A stretch of 64,000 nt of DNA from Desulfamplus sp. (GTDB taxonomy: Bacteria; Desulfobacterota; Desulfobacteria; Desulfobacterales; Desulfobacteraceae). How positions within the stretch are numbered: the stretch's first letter is position 1; every line of letters begins with the position of its first letter. Shown piece after piece: positions 52,536 through 61,659 of this stretch. The position numbers were made by a program, and so were the translations under genes. The notes beneath the pieces are model-generated. The model worked only from the letters and a program-made list of their open reading frames with translations, searched no databases and had not been told where the DNA came from. The stretch is from the NCBI GenBank assembly GCA_015231615.1, contig JADGBE010000002.1, forward strand, positions 1 to 64,000, given 5' to 3'.

Positions 52536-53537
52536 TTACTGCTGTTGAGTTCGCTGTCTCTCTCTTGCTCTTTGAATAGCTTGCAAAAATGGATTTCCCA
52601 TACTTCCATCTGTGTTATTAAAACTATTGTTATCATCTGGAATGTCTCTTTCTCTTTGATTAGCACTATCCTGCATAGCCCTAACAAAAGGATTAGGAGG
52701 TTCTGGTCTCACGTTACCATCTTCTATTGATTTTGGACCCTTTTGAATATTAATATCTTGAATAGATTCAGGGTTTATTGGCATAGGAGCATTTATAGGA
52801 GGAGTTCCATCTTGACCCATAATAATTCCGTCAGGTGGGTTGCCTGAATTTACCATATCTTGTTGATTTATAGCCATTCCCTGACCACTACTATTGCCCC
52901 TTAAATTCTCTTTTGGCTGTTCTGGACGATTATTTTTTTCTGTAAATAGCCCAAGTTTAATCTCAAGATTGTTTTGGGCGATTACTACATAATTGGAAAA
53001 AACCTCTTTTAATAAATATTCACCAATAGAACTTCCAGATTCATATAAGTCTGGAACCTGCTTATTTACTGAACTCGGGGCAGCAACTTTACCTTTATGA
53101 AGTATCATCGCCTTTTTTGAGACTGGTGTAATAACTATGCCAGTAAGCTCTATCTCTCTTTTTACTTTTTGCATAAGCATATCAATACTTTGCTGGGCGT
53201 TATTGGGTAAACCCTCAGGATTCCCCATAATACCACTACTATTACTACCGTCAGGTTCGGGACTAAATATGTGCTTTTCTGCCATTGGAGCAAGGATTTT
53301 AGATTCACTGTTATTATCTTTATCCACTTTATCAGATTGAGGAGTATTGCTTTGTTGAACAGTATTACTTGAACTTGAAATAGATGAGCTATTTTTAGAT
53401 GATAGAGTGGAAGGCTCTTTATAAGCCTCTTTTGATGTTAAAGGAAAATTAATTGGTGTGGCAAAAGCACAATTAGTAGAAACAATAGTAAAAATTAAAG
53501 CAACAACTATTAAATAAGAATTAGTCTTTTTTTTCAC
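52536..53537 (-). CDS. GspC-like periplasmic protein with a Pro/Asn-rich tail
   Basis: 333 residues. I prefer the GTG at 53537 (VKKKTNSYLIVVALIFTIVS) because AGGGAG lies 8 nt upstream and it avoids overlapping the subtilase gene; the ATG at 53594 would overlap. A membrane anchor is followed by a Ser/Asn-rich stretch. Residues about 120-200 then resemble the GspC homology region (IELTGIVITPVSKKAMILHKGK, then GEYLLKEVFSNYVVIAQNNLEIKLGLF). A 130-residue Pro/Gly/Asn/Gln-rich C-terminus is unlike GspC. It may be a scaffold for the type II secretin at the window end; moderate confidence. Confidence 0.55.
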   Translation of the reverse strand: MKKKTNSYLIVVALIFTIVSTNCAFATPINFPLTSKEAYKEPSTLSSKNSSSISSSSNTVQQSNTPQSDKVDKDNNSESKILAPMAEKHIFSPEPDGSNSSGIMGNPEGLPNNAQQSIDMLMQKVKREIELTGIVITPVSKKAMILHKGKVAAPSSVNKQVPDLYESGSSIGEYLLKEVFSNYVVIAQNNLEIKLGLFTEKNNRPEQPKENLRGNSSGQGMAINQQDMVNSGNPPDGIIMGQDGTPPINAPMPINPESIQDINIQKGPKSIEDGNVRPEPPNPFVRAMQDSANQRERDIPDDNNSFNNTDGSMGNPFLQAIQRARERQRTQQQ

Positions 53538-53556
53538 AATATTATCTCCCTTAATT

Positions 53557-55044
53557 TTAAAATAAAATAGATGGCGACCAAAATATAGGTGCAAGCAATT
53601 TTGAATTTCCCATTACAGCTATTCCAATATTATAGCTACCACTTTCAAATCCAGATGTAGAAAAACTTTTCCAGATTCCTTTTCCTGAATCGCTAAAGAG
53701 TGAGACATTTAAACCGTTATCATAAATATCAAGCGATGCGATTGATATTACACCCACATTATCGGCTATCCATAAACCACTACTGTTAAGCCACCAGATA
53801 GACTCATCAGGTTTATTTTTTAAACTATATTGTAATGTATCTGCATCGCCTTTGTATTGATTTATTTTGTATTCATCTAACAATGAACTTTTAACAAGTG
53901 CAATATAGACATCAGTATAAGAATCAGTAGGTGGAAGATAACAGGAGAGTTCAATTTTTGTAAGACTTTTTTTAGCAATGATTGAGGGTGAAGCTAACCT
54001 CTTGATACCACTTCCGCTTAAGACACCCCAGCCAAACTCATCATCCCTTCCACTATCTCCCAAATCTTTTGCACTGCTAAAAATGAGATTTTCAATAGTT
54101 GCGGGTTTAAGATTTGGGTTCATTCCAAGAAGGGCAGCAACGACACCTGACACAATTGGTGTGCTAAATGATGTTCCCGTAACAAAAACTGTCTCCCCAC
54201 CGAGATCGATAGTCTCTACAGATTTCCCGGGGGCAGTTATATCAATAGCACTACCTGTTGGTGAGTTCCATAAAATAGAAGTGCCGTCAGAAGTAGTTGC
54301 ACCAACCGTTATAACCTCTTGCATGGTTCCGGGAAAAGAGATACTATATGGACTATTCCCAGCAGCACTAACTACAACAACGCCACTTTTAATAGCGTAA
54401 AGTATAGCGGTTTTGACATTATTGCTATCATTTGAAAGGCTCAAACTCATATTTATAATATCTGCCCCGTTTTTCACAGCATAATAGATAGCATTAACTA
54501 CTGAATCAGTGTAAAAAGTAGTAGATTTACCCGAATTTATCTTAAGAATCATAATCTCCGCGTCTGGAACAGACTTTAAAACTATTCCAGCAACATTAGT
54601 GCCATGTCCATTTTGATCTGTAATACTATTATTATTATCGCCAAAATTCCAACCATTTATATCATCTACATAACCATTTGAGTCGTTATCTACACCATCA
54701 AAATTTTTATCTGATATCTCATTCAAAGTTTTATCATTCAAAAGTTCAGCCTTGTTTTGCCATAATGATGATGCAAAAATGGGGTTATTAGTATCAACTC
54801 CAGAATCAATCAAAGCAACAATAACACCCTTACCTGAAGATAAAATAGCAATATCTGATAGCTCAACAACTTCCGACCATGAGTGTGCAGCTTTATTAGT
54901 ACTATTTTCTAAAGAAAAAGCCCAGTCAGAAGAGTAAACTGACTGGGCATAAGAGATTGTTAAAACAAAAACCGTAATAAAGATATTTAATAAAGACAAA
55001 GTAAAAACGGGTGATACTTGTTTAGTAGTTCGTATATTTTTCAA
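53557..55044 (-). CDS. S8 family serine peptidase (subtilase), secreted
   Basis: 495 residues with a signal peptide (about 10-38). The catalytic triad is intact: VIVALIDSGVDTNNPIF-type Asp near 76, NGHGTNVAGI His near 148, and GTSFSTPIVSGVVAALLG Ser near 291. The oxyanion Asn is in VVSAAGNSPYS. The last 120 residues (ELSCYLPPTDSYTDVYIALVKSS and on) form a beta-rich domain of unknown function. Because it has a Sec signal, the type II system is a likelier exit than the type I system. It lies 52 bp after the CAP gene. Confidence 0.93.
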   Translation of the reverse strand: MKNIRTTKQVSPVFTLSLLNIFITVFVLTISYAQSVYSSDWAFSLENSTNKAAHSWSEVVELSDIAILSSGKGVIVALIDSGVDTNNPIFASSLWQNKAELLNDKTLNEISDKNFDGVDNDSNGYVDDINGWNFGDNNNSITDQNGHGTNVAGIVLKSVPDAEIMILKINSGKSTTFYTDSVVNAIYYAVKNGADIINMSLSLSNDSNNVKTAILYAIKSGVVVVSAAGNSPYSISFPGTMQEVITVGATTSDGTSILWNSPTGSAIDITAPGKSVETIDLGGETVFVTGTSFSTPIVSGVVAALLGMNPNLKPATIENLIFSSAKDLGDSGRDDEFGWGVLSGSGIKRLASPSIIAKKSLTKIELSCYLPPTDSYTDVYIALVKSSLLDEYKINQYKGDADTLQYSLKNKPDESIWWLNSSGLWIADNVGVISIASLDIYDNGLNVSLFSDSGKGIWKSFSTSGFESGSYNIGIAVMGNSKLLAPIFWSPSILF

Positions 55045-55096
55045 TAGTTAATATTTTTTTGAAATTTTCACATTCTTGAAGTCTAATTTTTGAAAT

Positions 55097-56125
55097 CTAA
55101 TTCATTCCAAAATCAACCATTTTATTAATATTTAACCCTATGTTAATAGTTCTTTTTAGAAGCTCTCCCTGAAACCAGCCATTTTGTATATTGTTATCTG
55201 GAATTCTCCTATAAAGCTCAATAGAATAGAATGTGTTTTGAGGTATCTGTATCTGATAAGTTCCAAGATTTCCGTGTGGAACTTCAACTCTCCAACCCTC
55301 TATAAAGTTATGCACCCATAAAATAAAATTGTCATTAGCTTTTTGAGGAGACCATGATTTGTAGTTTAATAAATTTGCTGCATAGTTATTTTCATTGTCC
55401 AAATCTTGATTAGATATTAATGGGTTTAATTCAGTAGGTTGATTTTCACCAATATTGTAGATATTACCCATAATATAAACTCTTGTCTCAACAGGTTTTG
55501 CAAAATCGGCTGTTACTAAGTAGGCATTTATAGTGGACTCTTTTTCAGACGAATCTGATTCAATTGAGAGTATTGTTGATATAAATGATATACCAATTTC
55601 AGTGAAATCTTTACTAAAGATATTTTTAGGATAACCTAAATCAGGATTTAGCTCATCTCTGAGCATATTTTCAAAAATTCCTTCCACAGCTTTTAGTGGA
55701 TCAACATATAGATAAAATGATAGTATAGATAGGCTCTCTCCAGTTAAAAGGGGATTATAGCCGCTATTTACGATACGATCGTTAAAAGATAGACCTTCTG
55801 GCGAAGTGTAGCTGTAATATTGACGGTTTATCATATCACTATTGTGTGCTGATGATGTCTCTGTAAGTGTTGGATTCCATGCTAAAGGTGGCAGCCCATT
55901 TTCTAACTCAAGAATCCAACTATCATCACCAAGCGAGCGTTTAGCACTCTCATAGTCAATTCCATAAACTTCAATAGTCTTTACTGGTCTTAAACGGGCT
56001 TCATTAATGAGTTTCCAAAGATAAGCACCAGCTTCACGGTCATTAAATGCCATAGATTCAAATGCAAGCAATGATGACATTAAAATTTGAATTGTTACTA
56101 CACATTTTGCAATTTTGCTTTTCAT
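55097..56125 (-). CDS. CAP (SCP/PR1)-domain secreted protein
   Basis: 342 residues: signal peptide (about 1-26), then LWKLINEARLRPVKTIEVYG, PLAWNPTLTETSSAHNSDMINRQYYSYTSPEGLSFNDRIVNSGYNPLLTGESLS. This is the bacterial CAP layout, with His in SSAHNSDM and Glu in TGESL. Residues 220-342 form a second, unrecognised beta-rich domain similar in character to the subtilase tail. Role unknown; it may be a cargo of the same secretion system. Confidence 0.8.
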   Translation of the reverse strand: MKSKIAKCVVTIQILMSSLLAFESMAFNDREAGAYLWKLINEARLRPVKTIEVYGIDYESAKRSLGDDSWILELENGLPPLAWNPTLTETSSAHNSDMINRQYYSYTSPEGLSFNDRIVNSGYNPLLTGESLSILSFYLYVDPLKAVEGIFENMLRDELNPDLGYPKNIFSKDFTEIGISFISTILSIESDSSEKESTINAYLVTADFAKPVETRVYIMGNIYNIGENQPTELNPLISNQDLDNENNYAANLLNYKSWSPQKANDNFILWVHNFIEGWRVEVPHGNLGTYQIQIPQNTFYSIELYRRIPDNNIQNGWFQGELLKRTINIGLNINKMVDFGMN

Positions 56126-56385
56126 AATAAATAATCCCTAAGAAAACTTAACTTAAATTACCACTAAAATATCGAATATTTAATAATTTTGTATTTAATT
56201 AATTTGGTTAAGCAAAAAATAGACCACATCTATATTTATTCAGTAATTTTGATTTTTTACAACCATCTAAAATCAAAAGTGCTTATCACACAACACGTCT
56301 AATATATCCAGCAAGGTCATAAAATTAACAGATACCATAAAGGATTGATTGTAGGTTTAAGGGGTTAAGCATACTTAACCCATAC
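56126..56385 (-). terminator. 260-bp gap with hairpin after the TonB receptor gene
   Basis: GGGTTAAG (56362-56369) and CTTAACCC (56374-56381) make an 8-bp hairpin immediately past the receptor stop. There is no strong T run, so terminator function is weak. The rest of the gap is AT-rich; I see no consensus promoter for the CAP gene. Confidence 0.4.
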
Positions 56386-58551
56386 TTAAAACGAGTATCT
56401 AATTACAGCATAACCTGTCAAAGGATCGCCTTTTACAGCACCGTAAAAGCCGGGATAGGTAAACTCTCCATCAAGAATATTTTTACAACCAACTGAAATC
56501 ATAAAGTCATCATAGAGAATATCTTTCACCCTGATTTCGCTATTGAGAAGGAGTGGATTATCATACTCTCCAGTAATAGTGTTTTCTTTATATGTATATT
56601 TAATCGGCGTTGTCCAGAAAGCATTTAGGTTAAAATCAACTTTAGAAGTTAAATGCCACAAAAAACCACCGTTAGCAATGAAATCTGCACCAAGTTCATA
56701 TTCTTCAGTCCAGTTATGGTAAGTATCTACATGGCTACCATCAGGTCTTAAAATAGATTTTTCAATAACACTAAAATTGTAGTTATCTCCTGAATAAAAT
56801 ATCTTTGAGATAGATGTATATATATCTAATTTATCAGCAAATTTCTTTTTGCAAAAGAGTTCAAATCCTGAAAAATCTTGATCAGAAGGGGCTGATACTC
56901 CCGCATAAGGGTCAGTTTGAACATTATCAGAAAGGCGACTCATATATCCAGTGGCAGATAGAGTATCTCCTTTATTTGAAATCCATTCAGCTTGTAGATT
57001 AAGTGTTGACACCTCGTCTCTTGTCAAAATCTCTTTGCCTGTCCATTGTTGAGAATATGGTGTTCTATACCCTGTGCCAAATGCAGTTTTTACTCTCCAT
57101 TTATCAGTTAATGGTATGTTTATACCAAAACTATAGCTTGGTGCATAATCTTCATACATAGAGTTGTCGTCAAACCTGAATCCAGCCCAAATTTCTCCCC
57201 AAGAAAATGGGTGTCTATATTGTGAGAAAAGAGATTGAAGGCTGTTTTTATAATCAACCTCCTTAATTGGCTGCTTAAAATCAAATCCTGACAGCAAATA
57301 TTCAGGCATAAAGCCCCAACCACTTTGGACATCATTTTCACGATAAGATATACCAGCTGTAATCAACCCTCTTTTAAAAAAACGGTGATCCCACAATAGT
57401 TCCCCATAAAATATACTAAAGTCCTCTTCTATTGAAGTTCTCTTTGCATACATTTGATCATAAGAGACATCTTGGTAGTAGGCTGTCATATTCCAGTGAG
57501 AGCCACCCCAGATTGTTGAGTAGTTTGCCTTTATGTGATTTGCTGGAACTTTTTTTTCACTTGACCAACCAAAAGATAGGTCATCACCTAAGGTCTGTGC
57601 ATAGTATTTGTTAAAGTCAGAATACCTTCCAGAGAGTGAAAAAGAGTCTTTAAAATTAAAATTAGCTGTAAATTCACGATATTGAGAATAATCAATAGTC
57701 TCATTGTCGCCTATTATCAACTTTTGATCTTTTTCTGAAAATATAACATTAACAGGAATTCCATTATCATATTGGTTCTGACCACCATAAGCTGATAAAT
57801 AAGCGTCCCAATTTTTCCCCTTACATCCAGCGTCTGCAAAACCTTTGAGACTCCTTTTTGAACCAGCAGAAATTTCTGCTTTTCCACCAACTAAATAATC
57901 TTTTTGGCTATATTTTTTTTGGCTATACTTTACAGATACGGGCTTTGAGGTTACATCTTTTCCTGTAAAAGGAACAATATTGACTATCCCAGCAAAAGCA
58001 TCAGCCCCCCAAAGAACAGAACCCGGACCTCTTATAACTTCAATACGTTTAACACTATTTAATGAAAGCTCATGGTCTAAGGGATAATAACTTCTTGGTC
58101 CACCAGTTGGCACAGGAACGCCATCATATAAAATCAAAATACCGTTAGAGATGCCCCTTAAATATGGAAGAGAACCCATACCTTGATCTGAAATATAAAA
58201 TCCAGGAATTGAAGAGAGAACTTCTGCAAGAGTTTTGTAACCGTAATTTACAATGTCATTATGATCCACAACGCTTACAACTGCTGGGGCTGTAGATGGT
58301 GATTCTGCGGTTCTGGAAGCAACAGTTACAACATCAAGCTCTTCACCTACAAACATGAGCATTGTATCATCAAGATCAGTGTCATTCATGTCAAACATAT
58401 CAGAATCAGGTAAATCTAAAGCATTAACCTTTGATAATCCAAGCGTAGTTAATCCAACTACCATTAAGAAGATAAGATATAAAAGAGTCAGCCAGATTTT
58501 TGTGATGATCTCTGTATTCTTATGATTTGGATTTTCAACCTTGCAACCCAA
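56386..58551 (-). CDS. TonB-dependent outer-membrane receptor
   Basis: 721 residues with an N-terminal membrane/signal segment (about 15-45). The plug domain at about 70-190 has LDVVTVASRTAESPSTAPAVVSVVDHNDI and VKRIEVIRGPGSVLWGADAFAGIVNIV. A 22-strand barrel follows, ending in an aromatic residue (AVIRYSF). The TonB-box-like segment ELDVVTVAS is present. The substrate is unknown: the plug recalls vitamin or catecholate receptors, and no transporter genes adjoin. It starts 2 bp after the response-regulator gene, so it is probably co-expressed with that two-component system. Confidence 0.92.
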   Translation of the reverse strand: MGCKVENPNHKNTEIITKIWLTLLYLIFLMVVGLTTLGLSKVNALDLPDSDMFDMNDTDLDDTMLMFVGEELDVVTVASRTAESPSTAPAVVSVVDHNDIVNYGYKTLAEVLSSIPGFYISDQGMGSLPYLRGISNGILILYDGVPVPTGGPRSYYPLDHELSLNSVKRIEVIRGPGSVLWGADAFAGIVNIVPFTGKDVTSKPVSVKYSQKKYSQKDYLVGGKAEISAGSKRSLKGFADAGCKGKNWDAYLSAYGGQNQYDNGIPVNVIFSEKDQKLIIGDNETIDYSQYREFTANFNFKDSFSLSGRYSDFNKYYAQTLGDDLSFGWSSEKKVPANHIKANYSTIWGGSHWNMTAYYQDVSYDQMYAKRTSIEEDFSIFYGELLWDHRFFKRGLITAGISYRENDVQSGWGFMPEYLLSGFDFKQPIKEVDYKNSLQSLFSQYRHPFSWGEIWAGFRFDDNSMYEDYAPSYSFGINIPLTDKWRVKTAFGTGYRTPYSQQWTGKEILTRDEVSTLNLQAEWISNKGDTLSATGYMSRLSDNVQTDPYAGVSAPSDQDFSGFELFCKKKFADKLDIYTSISKIFYSGDNYNFSVIEKSILRPDGSHVDTYHNWTEEYELGADFIANGGFLWHLTSKVDFNLNAFWTTPIKYTYKENTITGEYDNPLLLNSEIRVKDILYDDFMISVGCKNILDGEFTYPGFYGAVKGDPLTGYAVIRYSF

Positions 58552-58553
58552 TA

Positions 58554-59915
58554 TTAACCCTCCTCAACCATTTTGAGTAAAGTTCTAAAACGTGCCCTTG
58601 AAAGTCCAAGAAGCCTTGCCGCACTACTTTGATTTGCTGCCGTCATATCAAGAGCTTGCTGAACTATATTTTTTTGAATTTCATCATAATCAATACCAGT
58701 TGGAGGAATATGAAATAGGTTATCTTGAGCCTCATGTTTTTCTGATACCCCGATAGATATAAACTTTAGATCATCAGTTGTAATGGGAAGTGAACCAGAC
58801 TTTAAAATCATAACCCTTTCAATCGCATTTGCAAGCTCTCTTACATTGCCGGGCCACGAATATTCATTGAGTTTTCTTGCCCCCCCTTTTGTAATAATCT
58901 CTCCTGTCAAATTACGGCTATCTGCAAATTTTTCAATAAATAGACGGGTTAGAGGAGTAATATCCTCTTTTCTCTCTCTAAGTGGCGGCACATGGATTGG
59001 AAATACAGCAAGTCTATAATATAAATCTTGGCGAAATTTTTTCTCAGCAGCCATACGCCCTAAATCTTGATTAGTTGCACAGATAATACGTGTATTAACT
59101 GGAATTTCGCTATTTCCCCCTACTCTTTGAAACTTTCTCTCTTGAATAGCCCTTAAAAGTTTTGCCTGAGAATTAAATGGCAGCTCCCCAACTTCATCAA
59201 GAAATAGTGTTCCTCCGTCAGCATATTCAAATTTACCCTCTTTCTTGCTGTTTGCACCAGTAAATGAGCCTTTTTCATGTCCAAAAAGTTCAGCCTCTAC
59301 AAGAGTTTCAGTAATAGCAGCACAGTTTACCGCCACAAATCTTTGTGATGCACGAGAGCTTGAGTTGTGTACTAATTTAGCAATAACCTCTTTTCCAGTG
59401 CCTGATTCCCCTGTAATCAAAACAGTAGCATCGCTTTGAGCTACCTGAATTGCCATAGCTTCAATCTCTTTCATAGTAGATGAGACAAAAATGGGACGTT
59501 CATCAGTTCCATTTTTAATTGCATATTTAAGTCTTCGGTTCTCATGGAGAATTTTTCCCATGCCTAAGGCTCGCTCAACAGCTACCTGAACATCTTTTTC
59601 CTCAAACGGCTTAACAAGATAATCAACAGCTCCAAGATGTAGAGCCTCTATTACAGATTCTGTTGACGCAAATGCGGTAATGAATACCAAAGGACAAGCA
59701 ATATCATTTTCTTTTATTTTTTTTAGTAAGCCTCTGCCGTCAAGCCTGTCCATGCGAATATCAGAAATAACAAGATCAAAAAAACCATCTTGCAGCTTTT
59801 CAAAGGCTTCTTGACCATCTGATGCCTCTTCGATGGCGTGTCCTTGGGATATAAGCATAATTTTTAATATCATTCTGATACGTTCTTCATCATCTACTAT
59901 CAGTATATTAGCCAT
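58554..59915 (-). CDS. Sigma54-dependent NtrC-family response regulator
   Basis: 453 residues: receiver (1-120, ILIVDDEERIRMIL, phospho-Asp in LVISDIRMD near 53, Lys in VDYLVKPF), AAA+ domain (VLITGESGTGKEVIAKLVH, then HEKGSFTGANSKKEG, GGTLFLDEVGELP), and a Fis-type helix-turn-helix (NQSSAARLLGLSRARFRTLLKM). The sigma54-contact loop is GSFTGA rather than GAFTGA. It acts with the histidine kinase upstream. A sigma54 target promoter was not found in the window. Confidence 0.95.
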   Translation of the reverse strand: MANILIVDDEERIRMILKIMLISQGHAIEEASDGQEAFEKLQDGFFDLVISDIRMDRLDGRGLLKKIKENDIACPLVFITAFASTESVIEALHLGAVDYLVKPFEEKDVQVAVERALGMGKILHENRRLKYAIKNGTDERPIFVSSTMKEIEAMAIQVAQSDATVLITGESGTGKEVIAKLVHNSSSRASQRFVAVNCAAITETLVEAELFGHEKGSFTGANSKKEGKFEYADGGTLFLDEVGELPFNSQAKLLRAIQERKFQRVGGNSEIPVNTRIICATNQDLGRMAAEKKFRQDLYYRLAVFPIHVPPLRERKEDITPLTRLFIEKFADSRNLTGEIITKGGARKLNEYSWPGNVRELANAIERVMILKSGSLPITTDDLKFISIGVSEKHEAQDNLFHIPPTGIDYDEIQKNIVQQALDMTAANQSSAARLLGLSRARFRTLLKMVEEG

Positions 59916-59963
59916 TTTTTAAGCATATCTCCATATATTCTAAATTGAGCTTTTTTCATTGTA

Positions 59964-59991
59964 GTAGGGTTTAACCATGGTTAAACCCTAC
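59964..59991. repeat. 28-bp perfect palindrome, core TTTAACCATGGTTAAA
   Basis: Perfect palindrome with GTAGGG and CCCTAC ends, same size and ends as the palindrome 30 bp to the right but a different 16-bp core. It lies between the histidine kinase and response regulator genes. Confidence 0.85.
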
Positions 59992-60020
59992 AAATTACAC
60001 TTAGCAAGGATATGTCATAG

Positions 60021-60048
60021 GTAGGGAACAACGATCGTTGTTCCCTAC
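60021..60048. repeat. 28-bp perfect palindrome, family copy A2
   Basis: Same sequence as 9155-9182 (core AACAACGATCGTTGTT), extended here to 30 bp by an outer G-C pair. GTCATAG lies upstream, and TTATTAAATTCCCATTCCTA downstream is shared in large part with the other copy. Confidence 0.85.
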
Positions 60049-60093
60049 CCAGTTTATTCATTTTCTGCTGTTATTAAATTCCCATTCCTAAGG

Positions 60094-61659
60094 TTATTTT
60101 AAAAAAAATGAAGGAACTGACTGGGCCACTATTTTTATTTCAAAAGCTGCCCCGCCAGATGGTCTATTTCTAACCACTACTGTCCCATTATGGACACGGA
60201 CAATATCCTTTACAATGGCAAGGCCAAGACCAGTTCCTTTTGCTCTTGTAGTAAAAAAAGGATTAAAAATATCTTCAATAATTGACTCTTCAATACCTTT
60301 TCCCCTATCTTTTATTTCAATAATGTATGTTGCACCGATTGGCTCTTGAGGTCTGCCATTTATCTCTATGTAAGCATCATAGATAGAAAGTTGTAATTCA
60401 TCTTTGGCATTATTATTTTGAGCGTTAATTTTATTAAATTCGTTTTCAGAGTTAGCGTCTAACTCTACTGGAATAGAGTGTTCAACTGAATTTTTAAGAA
60501 TATTTAGAATAGCACGCTCCATAAGCATTACATCACACTCTACATAGGCATCTTCAACGTTAAGAGAGATTTTAATATTTTTATCTGGAACTGTAAACCG
60601 CAACTTTTCTGTAGTTTCAGTTAAAAAAGATAACATAGAGATTTTAGAAAGAACGGGTGTTTTGGGTTTTGCAAAGAGAAGAAACTCATCAACAAGACGG
60701 CTTAGACGTTGAATCTCCTCATCAACATAGACAATCATAGTCTCTTTAGTCTTTTCATCTAAATTTTTTTTCTTAAAAATATCAATACTACCCTTAATTA
60801 TTGAAATTGGATTTTTAAGCTCATGGGCAACCATTGTTGAAAATTTTCCAATCTCTGCAAGCGTTTTCTGTTTAGCCATCTCTATGTGCATCTTTTCATT
60901 TGCTCTTTGATGAGCTTTTACTGAATTTAACATCTCATTAAAGACCTTAGCTAAGGTCTTTGTTTCACGCAAATTACCCCCAGAAGCTCTTACATCAAGG
61001 TCTCCTTGTGATACCCTTCGAGATAGTTCTACAAGATTAACAAGAGGTGATGTAATAGAGCGGGCAAAAAACCAATACCATGCAACAGAAACTGACGAGA
61101 GTATAAGTGCTATAGCCATAAAAAATATTGTCATCTGTTTTGTTAATGCCCTTAATCCAGACGGGGTGTAATATAATTCAACATACCCTATTATCTCTTC
61201 TTGATCTGCTTTAACGTCATATATCTCCATATCCCCATTATCAGGCTGTAGTTGGAGAATTTTACTCTCAATTTTAACAGCAGAATCTGTAATATCATGC
61301 GAATCTTTTAAATTTTGCTTCTCTTTTAAAGATGAATCTAATTTAATTATAATACCACCATCTGCATCTTTTATAATAACTTTTACAATATCTTCTTGCT
61401 GCATCATGTTGGTAGTGAGCTTTTCAAGCATTTCACTATTTTTTAAAAGAACACCAAGCTCTGCATTACTTGCTAAATAGTCGGAAAGAACAACAAAATT
61501 TTCATGAAATCTCTGTTTAACAAACTTGTGTGTAAGCCAAATACCCATACAACCCATTGTTATAGCTATCCCCATTATAAAAATAATAGCAATAGTAGAT
61601 AACCTTGTTTCAATAGAGTCATACTTGATGAAATCAGATATTCTATTGCTGATTTTCAT
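60094..61659 (-). CDS. Sensor histidine kinase with HAMP domain
   Basis: 521 residues: TM1 about 20-43, periplasmic domain about 44-170, TM2 about 172-198, HAMP about 200-250, HisKA with FSTMVAHELKNPISIIKGSI (His near 278), and HATPase (ILNILKNSVEHSIP, IEIKDRGKGIEESIIEDIFNPFFTTRAKGTGLGLAIVKDIV). A 20-residue Asn/Glu-rich insertion lies in the ATPase domain. ATG 61659 overlaps the stop of the upstream substrate-binding gene as ATGA, so it probably works with that periplasmic protein. The regulator gene follows after 178 bp holding two palindromes. Confidence 0.94.
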   Translation of the reverse strand: MKISNRISDFIKYDSIETRLSTIAIIFIMGIAITMGCMGIWLTHKFVKQRFHENFVVLSDYLASNAELGVLLKNSEMLEKLTTNMMQQEDIVKVIIKDADGGIIIKLDSSLKEKQNLKDSHDITDSAVKIESKILQLQPDNGDMEIYDVKADQEEIIGYVELYYTPSGLRALTKQMTIFFMAIALILSSVSVAWYWFFARSITSPLVNLVELSRRVSQGDLDVRASGGNLRETKTLAKVFNEMLNSVKAHQRANEKMHIEMAKQKTLAEIGKFSTMVAHELKNPISIIKGSIDIFKKKNLDEKTKETMIVYVDEEIQRLSRLVDEFLLFAKPKTPVLSKISMLSFLTETTEKLRFTVPDKNIKISLNVEDAYVECDVMLMERAILNILKNSVEHSIPVELDANSENEFNKINAQNNNAKDELQLSIYDAYIEINGRPQEPIGATYIIEIKDRGKGIEESIIEDIFNPFFTTRAKGTGLGLAIVKDIVRVHNGTVVVRNRPSGGAAFEIKIVAQSVPSFFLK

